64,000 nucleotides of DNA from assembly GCF_037042905.1 (NCBI RefSeq), contig NC_087252.1:17563701-17627700 (forward strand). Reading direction: 5' to 3'. Shown here in pieces: positions 55,061 to 64,000 of this stretch. Numbering within the stretch: the stretch's first letter is position 1; every line of letters starts with the position of its first letter. This DNA is from Lytechinus pictus (Eukaryota; Echinodermata; Echinoidea; Temnopleuroida; Toxopneustidae). The translations under genes were made by a program, and so were the position numbers. The notes beneath the pieces are model-generated. The model was given only the letters and a program-made list of their open reading frames with translations. It did no database searches and was not told where the DNA came from.

Positions 55061-56405
55061 TATGGCCGTGAGCAAGGCATTTAATCTACAATGCTCTTTG
55101 ATCCTGCTTTCAAATAAATGGAAATGCTATATGCATTATTGGTAACTAGGTGTGCACCATGTGAAAACGTGATGTACACTTAAGCCATCACTCTGATTTC
55201 CACTCAGATTTTGCAACAAAAAAACGCGCAAAAATCCGTTGTTTTCGCACTTCAACTCGTTGTCGTTTTTTTAATATTGAGTCAATATCAAAAAGTGAAG
55301 CAGATCTAGAAAATTTAGATTTTCAGCTTTATTATCATATTAATCATATCAAATATGTAGAATTTAAGATACCGTCATTTTAGACTTACATTTTTCAAGT
55401 TTCCCCCAATTTTGTGTGAGAGAGGGCTACAAATCAAGGACTTCACACATCTTTTGCTCTGATAACTTCGCGCCAAATCAAGCCAATTAAGAAAGTGAAA
55501 CATCATCTGAAAGTTCAGATCACTATGATTACAATGATATAACATCCATTTTGATTAGTTAAAAAAAAGTACCGTCATTTTTTAATCCAATCTCTTTGTT
55601 CGTTTCAAAATGTTGACATTTTGCCGGGTCAGAGTAAACCCGTACCCGTGGTTGCCAAGGACAACCCATGCATAATATGCGTGTTGCAGCTCGGTGATCG
55701 AACCTTATGCTGCAGCCCGAGCTTTGGGGAGCTTTGTCGAATTTTATTGGTGAGTTGCATTTTTTTTTTTTCAGAGGAACTAAATTAAATATTTTACCAT
55801 CTTAACAGTTGTATACCTTACGAATCACACAGGGAATCATTTTGAATAATTCCAAAAAGAAATTAAGTTTTATTGAAAATTTTGAAGGCATGCCTAATCG
55901 CTCCCTGTGTCAAATTCTACACGAAGACGTTGTGTTAGTACTAGGAACGTTCCATTTTGTCTACGGTAGATAGTAAGTTGTCTTATAAACCGGCGTAGGC
56001 CCTATATGACTGGGTGTGTATGCACGTTCACGTCCAGCCGGGCTGGGGCCCCGGGCCGGGTACCGAAACAGAGCGGTGGGTATGGATATGCACTCCAACA
56101 CATGTTTACATAAACACACTTCTCCAGTCATAATAAATAAACGAGATGGCGGTTCAGAGCATTGTTACTATCTATATACATACACTGTACATTATTTACA
56201 ATGTAAAATAACATGCATTTCCGTGCAGCGAACGTAATTGAGGCGCGCAGTAATTTTCTCTCCGGACTGCGTACTTTTATACCCCTCATATCCGAATGGA
56301 TCAGTCCGAGCCTTTTTTTTTCTGTGACGTGTCAGACCGCGCGTCGTGTCCCGAGTCGCGTCAGTAGCATTCGAAGAGGCTCTGCAGACAGGTGTGTCTA
56401 CAATA
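55061..56405. other. Non-coding part of copy B between SINE head and MITE
   Basis: Matches 19,476-20,818. A GC-rich CCAGCCGGGCTGGGGCCCCG patch lies near 56,033-56,052. No gene recognised. Confidence 0.45.
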
Positions 56406-56852
56406 CCGTGTTTACACTTAATCGGCATTTGAATCGGCTCGCGGTTCTGAACCGCGAGCCGATTCAGCATCGGCTTTTTCATAGCGTGTAAACGCGAGCA
56501 ACTTGAATCGGCTCGCGGTTCAGAACCGGCAATTTGCACCACCAAAGTAGTAGGTTCTGAACCGTGAGCCGATGCAGAATCGGCTTTTTTACTACGTGTA
56601 AACAGAAAGCTGATTCTGCACCGGCAATTTGTGCGCATTTCAATTACTTTACCATTGTGACGTAATTGTAAGCGCACTGATCCAGCGTTGTCTTTATTAT
56701 GACGTATATTGTAGGTATGCGTATCATTTCAGGTTTTTGCATCGGCTCGCGGTTCTGAACCGCGAGCTGTAACAACGTGTAAACGCAATCCAAATGCCGA
56801 TTCTGCATCGGCATTTGGTTCAGAACCAATTGCCGATTAAGTGTAAACACGG
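56406..56852. mobile_element. 447-bp MITE with CCGTGTTTACAC ends, uninterrupted (copy B)
   Basis: TA-flanked with perfect CCGTGTTTACAC inverted ends and repeated TCGGCTCGCGGTTC hairpin units. It is the unoccupied version of the site that carries the LINE in copy A. Confidence 0.78.
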
Positions 56853-57351
56853 TACAAATTGTGTAGAGACGTTTTCATATGAAAAAAAAAAAAAACATAT
56901 GTTATCTCCGTGTGTATGTGTGTGTGTGTATTTGAGTTTTGTCAGACGTGTATCAATCAGATATGATTATTTACGTCTGTGACCGACCTTTAACGTCACC
57001 ATCCGAAAGACGTGACCAGGGCTCGAACCTCGAACCTCTGCATCAATTTGTAACTTCCCCACAGCTTGGATTCCAGGCGCAGGCCACAACGCCCAGTTTA
57101 ATTGGTAACATCTAATCCAAGAGAGGGCGCAAGACACGTATAAAAATATATTCATCAGTTATCTTGCTAGCTGATATGAGTCTGATGCTGCGAGTGGCTC
57201 TGGTCTTCACTCACCATGAACGATCATAAACGATCTGTGAGTCTTCTCTACAGCCACCGTTAGTAGCTTTTCGCAGTAGACAGATCAGACAATCACACAC
57301 GTTTATTAGTATTACAGATTTTCTGTTGCCTATACATGACTAGATTATAAG

Positions 57352-57552
57352 CTAAGAAAACCTTCCATTTTTGTTACGACCAACAGCAGAACATCTCTCA
57401 GCAATGTAAACTGCATTCTTGGCATTTCCTTTCCAGTGATGATGCATAGACAAATTAAGACCTGGCTTATCCACATCCTCCAGGAGCGACCAAAAACATT
57501 CCAACGTGTCACTACCGGTATGACTACTTTTAATCAAATCCAGTATTTGCAA
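57352..57552 (-). other. 66-codon ORF kept open in all three copies (copy B)
   Basis: Homologue of 37,244-37,444; differs at a few residues (for example LECFWSLLED), no stops. Function unknown. Confidence 0.35.
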
Positions 57553-59519
57553 AATGCTTCATTCTATTGCTATCGTTGAAATTTTGACTACTATTTGTAA
57601 GTTCAGGTTGTTTTGTGAGAATTATATTGTTTATGTTTCAGGTAGTCTATTAATTGAAAGTGAATGTAAAATCTGGTTGCTTTAATAACTTAGGTTCTCC
57701 ATGATTAATATTTTATTGGTTCACATTTGGATAATACTACAAACTTGAGCTTTAGGGCGACACATTACCTCCTCCGGGCTTCTCAGCGAATATATACAGA
57801 AAGATCTTCTCATACAAAAAAAAATCGGGCGTTCTGAGCAGATGTTGGGATCATTTTTTACACCTGTAATTACCATGATGACAACTATAATGTAAAGATT
57901 CTATCGCCAATATTTTGACCAACAAACAGAGTGCGCGATCAGAAACCTCCCTGTATACATTTTAACGGTTGTATAAATACACTTGACGGTAGACTGAACT
58001 ATTCAACTTAAAAAATAATATTCATTCCAACTTCATAGAATAGGCTTAATAGTCTGATGCATCATTGTATTTGAATGATGCTGAAAGTTTTGAATACATT
58101 ACCAAACTATTCATAAATCATGTCAAGAAGTGGGTGGAGCTTGGATGTGTTTAAAATCTAGTTAAGTAGACATATAACGAAATATATTATAGTATTTATG
58201 ACTTATATTTTTCTATCGACCCTTTAGAAACGTTTTTCGAAGTCTTGTACATATACTTTGTTTGTGATTTATAGGCAGTCAAAGAGACATATTCTGTACG
58301 AAGTCTTAATGAAATTTTACATGTGTTTTTTTCGTGAACTTAATTATTGTTTTTCTACCTTTGGACTATAATTTGGACCTGTAGTCTGAAATTAAATCGT
58401 GCATTTACCATCTCGATTTTAAGTTGCCTTTCTTAGTTTTTCTCTCCACCCAATTGTTTGTGTTTGTTCGGGTGGTTGTTTGTTTTTAGATCATGTATCC
58501 GTCAATCATACACAAACTGAACAGTCGTTTGCACAATATAAGCACTTTCTACACGACACAAATATTGTTAAAATTTACTCGTTTACCGTACACAGGTAGC
58601 TGGTAGGACAAAAGAAAAGTACAATAACTTCATTGCATAATTCATTGCGTTACATGATAAATATATTACAACTTAAAATGATGTTCAATGAAAATTGACT
58701 CATTATAAGTTGAAAACACTAAAAAATAAATCAACCCAATGATGATAACCAACGGAACTTCACGCGAGAAAATGTTGCAACATCGTAATAAGGTGGGGAT
58801 TCCCAAATATGTATCATTCATCGTGAATATACATGTATCAAGATACTAAATATTTCAAACTAAATTGTACTGCTTCTAGGACTATTTTGACATTACTACT
58901 ACTACTACTTCTACTGCTGCTTCTACTGCTACTAATGCTACTACTATTACTACTACTACTACTACTACTACTACAAATAATAATAATAATAATAATAATG
59001 ACATTAATGCTACTATTACTAAAACACCCGCTACTTCTTATACTATTAATAGTATTAATACTACTTCAGCAACAAAAATACATTAACATCAAATAACATT
59101 ACCACTGCTTCTACTACTAATATTACTACTACTACTACTACTACAACCCCTTCATCCAAAGGCCCTCCAGGTTTTTTCCGAAAGGGTGCATTGGGAGCGC
59201 CTGTTTGCCTCTTGTTGACTGTAACTCTATCTTTAGTTGGTCTAATTCCTATTTTGTCTAATCATCAAATAGTCTAAAATAAAACAAACTTTGTCTTATA
59301 CAAATACGAGGCACAAATCATTAATTTTGGTCCATTGTCGTCTTTTATTAATTTCTTTTTACCACAGTTTGTAGTCTAGTTGGTCATATATTAAACCTAA
59401 CGATGTTAGACCATTTTGCCAACTGGCTGTAGGCCAAGTGGAATTATAAGCCGATTCAGACTAATGACTCTTTGATTCGGCTGAAAACTCGGGGGAAAAG
59501 GGTTCCAAAGCTTCCGTCT

Positions 59520-59660
59520 AGGTAAAGCCCGGGGGTACCCAGGTAAAAAAACCAGTTGAAACCAGTTGAAATTTTAACTGGTTTCAACTGGAGTCAACTG
59601 GTACCAGTTGAAAAGGGTTCCAACGCTTCCGTTTACATGGTTTAGGGGCAAAGCCCGGGG
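59520..59660. repeat. Local duplication with an ACCAGTTGAAA palindromic insert
   Basis: AACCAGTTGAAACCAGTTGA and its complement fill about 59,548-59,614. They lie between two partial copies of GGGTTCCAA.GCTTCCGT...AAAGCCCGGGG, which A and B have only once (10,668-10,704). A small hairpin repeat seems to have inserted together with a duplication of its surroundings. Confidence 0.6.
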
Positions 59661-59767
59661 GTAGACAGAGGGTTGGATTAGGATAGAGTAAGGGGCATAA
59701 TTCCCCTAAATTTGTTCACAAGTTATCATTCAAATAGAAGACAACACACATCCCTTAACTTTTCGAA

Positions 59768-60010
59768 ATGTGGTATACCATTTTGTTTAATGGAGTACCA
59801 CAAGGTTCTTTTTTCGGTCCATTTTTTCTGATTTATATCAACGGCATGTACTTTGTGCTAAACACATTAAATTACATATTGTTTGCGGATGACACAAGTG
59901 TTTGTCTATCCCATCGTGATATTGATATCCTAGCAAAGACTCCTAGACTTTCAAAACTATCTAGTGGGTTTCGAGGTAATATGCTATCACTGAATGGAAA
60001 CATATTATGA
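59768..60010 (+). pseudogene. Non-LTR reverse-transcriptase relic (copy C)
   Basis: Reads GVPQGSFFGPFFLIYINGMY and LFADDTSVCLSHRD, the same fragment as at 10,811 and 51,807 with independent changes. It reads through the AATGGA site without an insertion, confirming that the empty state is ancestral. Confidence 0.78.
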
Positions 60011-60442
60011 TATACATTTTAATTATAGGACGGCTAATGGTAAGTGTGATTTAAGATTAAAACCTGACTCGTTGGAATGTCTGTTAAAATCAACTTTAAT
60101 GGAACGATCACTTGAAACACATCAGTAAATCATTTTCTCGAAATATAAACTACACTATATTGAATACATTGAACCTGACAAAATTATATGCATTTTGCAC
60201 AATAGTCTTATTCTACCTGTTGTGTCATGTTGCAATTTTTTTTGGACAATATCAAGGAAAGTCACATATGAAGTTCTTCTGTTGTAAACAAAGCAATTCA
60301 TATTTTTTGCTAGTTGGTTTGGTTACCCTGACCATATTGAACTGCAAAGTCTTGCTGTTGATGATATCCATTTCCTTCAAACTTCCCTTTTAATCTATCG
60401 ATTTAGTGCCGGAATGTTACCTTTATATGCCTAGATTATAAG

Positions 60443-60643
60443 CTAAGAAAACCTTCCATTTTTGTTACTACCAACTGCAGAACATCTCTCAGCAATGTAA
60501 ACTGCATTATTGGCATTTCCTTTCCAGTGATGAAGCATAGACAAATTAAGACCTGGCTTATCCACATCCTCCAGGAGCGACCAAAGACATTCCAACGTGT
60601 CACTACCGGTATGATTACTTTTAATCAAATCAAGTATTTGCAA
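60443..60643 (-). other. 66-codon ORF kept open in all three copies (copy C)
   Basis: Homologue of 37,244-37,444 and 57,352-57,552, frame open, few replacements. Function unknown. Confidence 0.35.
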
Positions 60644-62038
60644 AGTGCTTCATTTTATTGCTATCGTTTAAATTTTGCCTACTATTTGAAAGTTAAGGTT
60701 GTTTTGTGAGAATTATTTTGTTTATGTTCCAGGTGGTCTATCAACGGAAAGTGAATGTTATATCTGTTTGCTTTAATAACTTAGGTTTTCCATGATTAGT
60801 ATTTTACATTAGCAATATCTAAATCACATTTTGTTGGTTCACATTTGAATAGAATGTGAATCTTATACATATATTTCCAGATATTTGGGCGATCCCAAAT
60901 GGAGGGATGTCAAAAGTAGCAGATAATATGTGAACAGTTGCATCACAAAAATGTATTTAATCGCTTAAATTGTAGTCAAAGTAACTATGGCAGATGATAT
61001 GTTTAATCAATAATGAACAAACAATCAACGTTTTAATAATATCATTTTATCAGCGATAGAACTTACGAATTAACCTTGTCCACATCCTATAGATCTCATC
61101 ATCCACATCGCACGGTTCTTGATAGAGTGATCACTGACATTCTACCTGTATCTTTTCACTACCGGTATGATAACTTCTTAAAAAAATATTGTATATTTCA
61201 AGTTCTATATTCTATTGATATTGATTTAACACTGTGTGTCATTTCAAATATCATCTCTCTCTCTCTTTTTTACTTGATTTATTTGATGGTATGTTGTTTA
61301 ACCCTTATCATTCATTTATTTTTATTGTCAAAGTTTGTCACAACGCTATCGACCAAAAAAATCTACTTTAATTTTCATTACATCTATCAAGACTGCCATG
61401 AACATGTCGCGACAAACTTCACAAGGTCATCAGATCATAATGACGTCATCCAGTCGCCATTTGTATTTTTATTAATGAGATTTTAAAAATGACAATAAAA
61501 GAATCAACAATTTTGGGTAAGACAAAAGAAAAACGTTCTAAAATTTCTTTCATTTTCTCAAAAGTGTTATACGCACATTTGAGGTGAGATGAAGATGAGA
61601 GAGTTAATGATGTTTACATGTCATGTGATATTAATTATTGAAAATTTTAGATTTTGGAAACCTTGCAATAAAGAAACTCTACATTGAATAAATTCATGTT
61701 ACAAAAATGCATGTTATCAAGAAGTGATCAAACATTGTTTTTCATGTAATAAAATACAAAGTAAATAGGTGGTGGATGCCGTCAAGTTTGGACAATCCAT
61801 TTTGCTTGTCGGTAATGATGCATGCCAATGTGAAGATAAGCAAAAAGTGAAAATGAGAAAAACTTCCGATTTTACTTTCAGTTTTGATGAAATTTCAGCG
61901 TCATTTTTGTTAATCTATATTTATAGACCTTTATGCTCGATTTGCTATACTTACCTTTTGAAAGACAAATGTTGCCCAATTTTTAGTGGATGGGTTGTCA
62001 ATACTGTCTTAAAGCGCAACACAGAAAAATGCCATCTG

Positions 62039-63016
62039 CTACACACACAGAATTTTTTTATACAAGTAGTATAAACAATTATACAACCACTGGTTATCCC
62101 GCGCCTCAGCTAATAATTGGTTAAAACTTAACCAACTGCAAGTTGTCTAAAGTTTATGCAGCAATTGCTTAAATATTTTAAGCAATTATAAGATAAAGGT
62201 GTTATACGGTTGTGTTGCTTGAACTTTTAACTTTAGGAGTTGGTTAAAGGAGTTGCATAAATATTAGACCATTATTGGTTAATTTCATTATTTTAACCCA
62301 CACTAATTGCCAAAATTTTTAATATTGTTGTTTAAAGAGGTTGTTACTATTCTCCGAACTTGGGGACTTGATGAAGTTCCTGGTTGGGAAGTTTAAAGGT
62401 GAGTAGTTTACCGTATATTTGAGCGTAGTGTTCACCGAGCTTGAGCTCCCCTGGGTACCCCGAAGGCTACTCGGTACGGCAGTTTAACGTCACGTTGGCC
62501 TCACTCGTGGACGCCAGCCCATGCCAGAGCCATGACGCAAATATTATCGTCAAATTTCAGAAAATAAAATCACCAAAATTACAGTATTTTGTTCTTGATA
62601 CTACGGTGAACACTACGCTCAAATATAACCGCCCAATCAGGACATCAAGTCCCCAGGTGCGGAAAAGTTCCTCCACCGGGCACGCCATTTTCTTCTGATC
62701 GCCAATTTCCAATCGACGATCGATGGAAAAATTGACGTCAGAAGCATTTGCGCGCGGCACAAAACAGCTCAAAACCACAATCATGACTAATTTTTATGCA
62801 ATGTTGAATACGTTCATAATTCTTTGGCGCGAAAATATTGGTCATGTGACTCGTTTAATTCAATGTTGAATAATTTTTAGCTTTTATCAATATATCGTTC
62901 GATTTTTTTATTCAACGCAAAGTTATAAAGCAACTATATGCTTTTTATACAACTTCCGCAATGTTTATACAATTCTATTTTAACTTATGCAATTTTATAC
63001 CGCGTTTTGTGTGTAG
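62039..63016. mobile_element. 978-bp insertion upstream of the second TRIM gene, with short inverted ends
   Basis: Copy A lacks it between CCATTCC.../TTCTAGAACATTATG (38,832-38,860). It starts CTACACACA and ends TGTGTGTAG. Inside, a large imperfect inverted repeat spans about 62,355-62,680, including the perfect 20-base arms TATTTGAGCGTAGTGTTCAC. There is no coding sequence of its own that I trust. It is an unclassified non-autonomous element. Confidence 0.65.
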
Positions 63017-63350
63017 TAAATTCTAAAACATTATGTTTGCATTTACCTGATATCCCAATACCTTTTTAATATTCAAGTCGAATCAAACATTTTTCTTCTT
63101 CTTCCTTTTATCTCAGGGTGCGTCAGGTGGCGTCAAGGGAGAGATCTAGATAAATCACGTTGGGCATGTAAGGGTCTTTGCTGTGATTCAGAGCTGCCAT
63201 TGTGGATAAAAGACATTTGTGGTTTATACACATTTTGCAGTATTATTTATTACACGGTTGACCTGCAAACTAGATTTTAAAATATCAAAATCTTACAGAT
63301 TTTAACAATAATTGTAGGTTTCTCTTACGTACATTATAGTAGCACTAAAT

Positions 63351-64000
63351 ATGGCGACACTTGAGCATTCTGTTTTGCAAAGTTTAAAGTGTCCGGTTTG
63401 TTTTGGTTTGCTGAACGATCCAAAACAACTGTCATGCACACACACATTTTGTCCAAAATGTATTCAAGGTATTCTAGCATGCTCTGTACAGAGGAATATA
63501 TTATCATGTCCAATATGTAAAAACACAACAAATGTCGCAGATGGCGATGTTGCGAATCTTAAAACTAACATACCTGTTAAGTCAATTGTTGATGACGTCA
63601 GGAATAGTAAACAGCTATGTGACGTGTGTGACAAGCGAGCAAGTGCCGCACACTTCTGTTGCGAGTGTGCTAAGAACATGTGTAATGAATGTCTGCAAGC
63701 TCATAACACATGGAAACCTAATCTTAAACATAAAGTAGTGATGGTTGAAGACATCAGAAAGGGTAGGGTAGTCTTAAAGAGGAAGGTTTACTGTCAAGAA
63801 GAAGTACATAAATCTGAAGAGTACGAGTGCTCTGACATATGCACGACATGTAAGAAACTCATTTGTATGAGATGTCGCATGCTCTGCCACGAGAAAAAAG
63901 GCCATGATGTGGAAGATATAAGACAGTACAATTCGTCTTTCAAGAAAAGCTCTGAGTTACTACAGGGTACAGGAAAGAAAAAAGCTACAAGAGTCAAGAA
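63351..64000 (+). CDS. Second TRIM-type E3 ligase gene, 5' part (runs off the window)
   Basis: From ATG at 63,351 the frame stays open to the window edge, giving 216 codons so far. It aligns without gaps with the first 216 residues of the gene at 39,192: a RING with all eight ligands in the same positions (C14 to C56), then B-box 1 and B-box 2 with their zinc ligands. By hand count 35 of 216 residues differ. Seven of these fall in residues 94-101 of B-box 1, while residues 64-93 are identical. The upstream 290 bases are also conserved, so the gene was duplicated with its promoter region and is probably functional. The coiled coil and C-terminal propeller lie outside the window. Confidence 0.85.
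   Translation, partial: MATLEHSVLQSLKCPVCFGLLNDPKQLSCTHTFCPKCIQGILACSVQRNILSCPICKNTTNVADGDVANLKTNIPVKSIVDDVRNSKQLCDVCDKRASAAHFCCECAKNMCNECLQAHNTWKPNLKHKVVMVEDIRKGRVVLKRKVYCQEEVHKSEEYECSDICTTCKKLICMRCRMLCHEKKGHDVEDIRQYNSSFKKSSELLQGTGKKKATRVK

Larger units (their letters stand above)
49560..57733. repeat. Copy B, right block of the tandem duplication
   Basis: Very close match to copy A 8,560-11,035, 16,375-20,990, 26,812-27,178 and 36,886-37,640, that is, copy A without its three large insertions. The block ends abruptly at about 57,733, where TRIM-proximal sequence jumps to sequence equivalent to A 8,608. The TRIM gene expected next is missing. Confidence 0.88.
57734..60421. repeat. Copy C, partial unit (start in mid-unit)
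   Basis: Begins at the equivalent of A 8,608 (GAGCTTTAGGGCGACACA) and runs to the equivalent of A 16,826, without the 5.3-kb element. It is more diverged from A and B than they are from each other here. It includes an ACT cluster (58,890-59,155) and the RT relic. Confidence 0.85.
60422..63350. repeat. Copy C, TRIM-proximal block
   Basis: Matches A 37,217-39,191. It joins directly to the mid-unit block at 60,422 because the whole interval equivalent to A 16,827-37,216 is missing. GTTACCT at the junction corresponds to GTTACCT (16,820) and GTTGCCT (37,216) in A. The block contains one private insertion (62,039-63,016). Confidence 0.82.

Noticed and set aside
61076-61486. 136-codon ORF upstream of the second TRIM gene
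   Set aside because: The homologous region in copy A (about 37,880-38,280) has stops and shifts in this frame, and the middle is AT-rich hydrophobic sequence.

Overview
The window looks like animal genomic DNA, most likely from a sea urchin or a close relative. It is AT-rich, has no operons, and is full of simple repeats and transposon debris. The short palindrome ATAGGCCTA-type motif recurs. The only convincing host genes are two intronless TRIM-type genes (RING, two B-boxes, coiled coil, propeller-like C-terminus), a family that is expanded in echinoderms. The species is inferred, not proven.

The backbone is a tandem array of one long unit present in three rearranged copies. Copy A runs from about 590 to 41,100 and carries the complete TRIM gene at 39,192-41,063. 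Copy B (about 41,280-57,733) matches A block for block but is cut off before the TRIM gene. It joins directly to copy C (about 57,734-64,000), which starts in the middle of the unit, lacks a large interior interval, and ends with a second TRIM gene (63,351 onward) that runs off the window. The left part of A versus B is clearly more diverged than the part from about 8,560 onward.

Comparing the copies gives 'empty sites' that date and delimit several insertions. (1) 11,042-16,368 is a 5.3-kb element with about 2.1-kb nearly identical terminal inverted repeats, 5'-AG/CT-3' ends and a perfect 6-bp target duplication (AATGGA). It carries one 206-codon gene for a C2H2-finger protein, with its own TATA box and poly(A) signal. 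The ends are those of Polinton/Maverick elements, but no Polinton enzyme is present. The unoccupied site is seen in B at 52,035. (2) About 21,040-26,811 is an almost intact CR1/L2-type LINE (SGNH-esterase ORF1, endonuclease, reverse transcriptase) broken only by a 16-bp duplication and one frameshift. It is nested in a 0.45-kb MITE that is intact in B. (3) 27,179-36,882 is a 9.7-kb segment flanked by TAA, with imperfect inverted ends, and it is absent from B.

Older shared material in A and B includes a split non-LTR reverse-transcriptase relic, a broken Crypton-type (DUF3504/KIAA1958-like) tyrosine-recombinase gene framed by 21-bp inverted repeats, a tRNA-derived SINE-like head, and several hairpin MITEs. 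Most of the rest is non-coding. The TRIM genes are the only likely cellular products; the other coding sequences belong to mobile elements.
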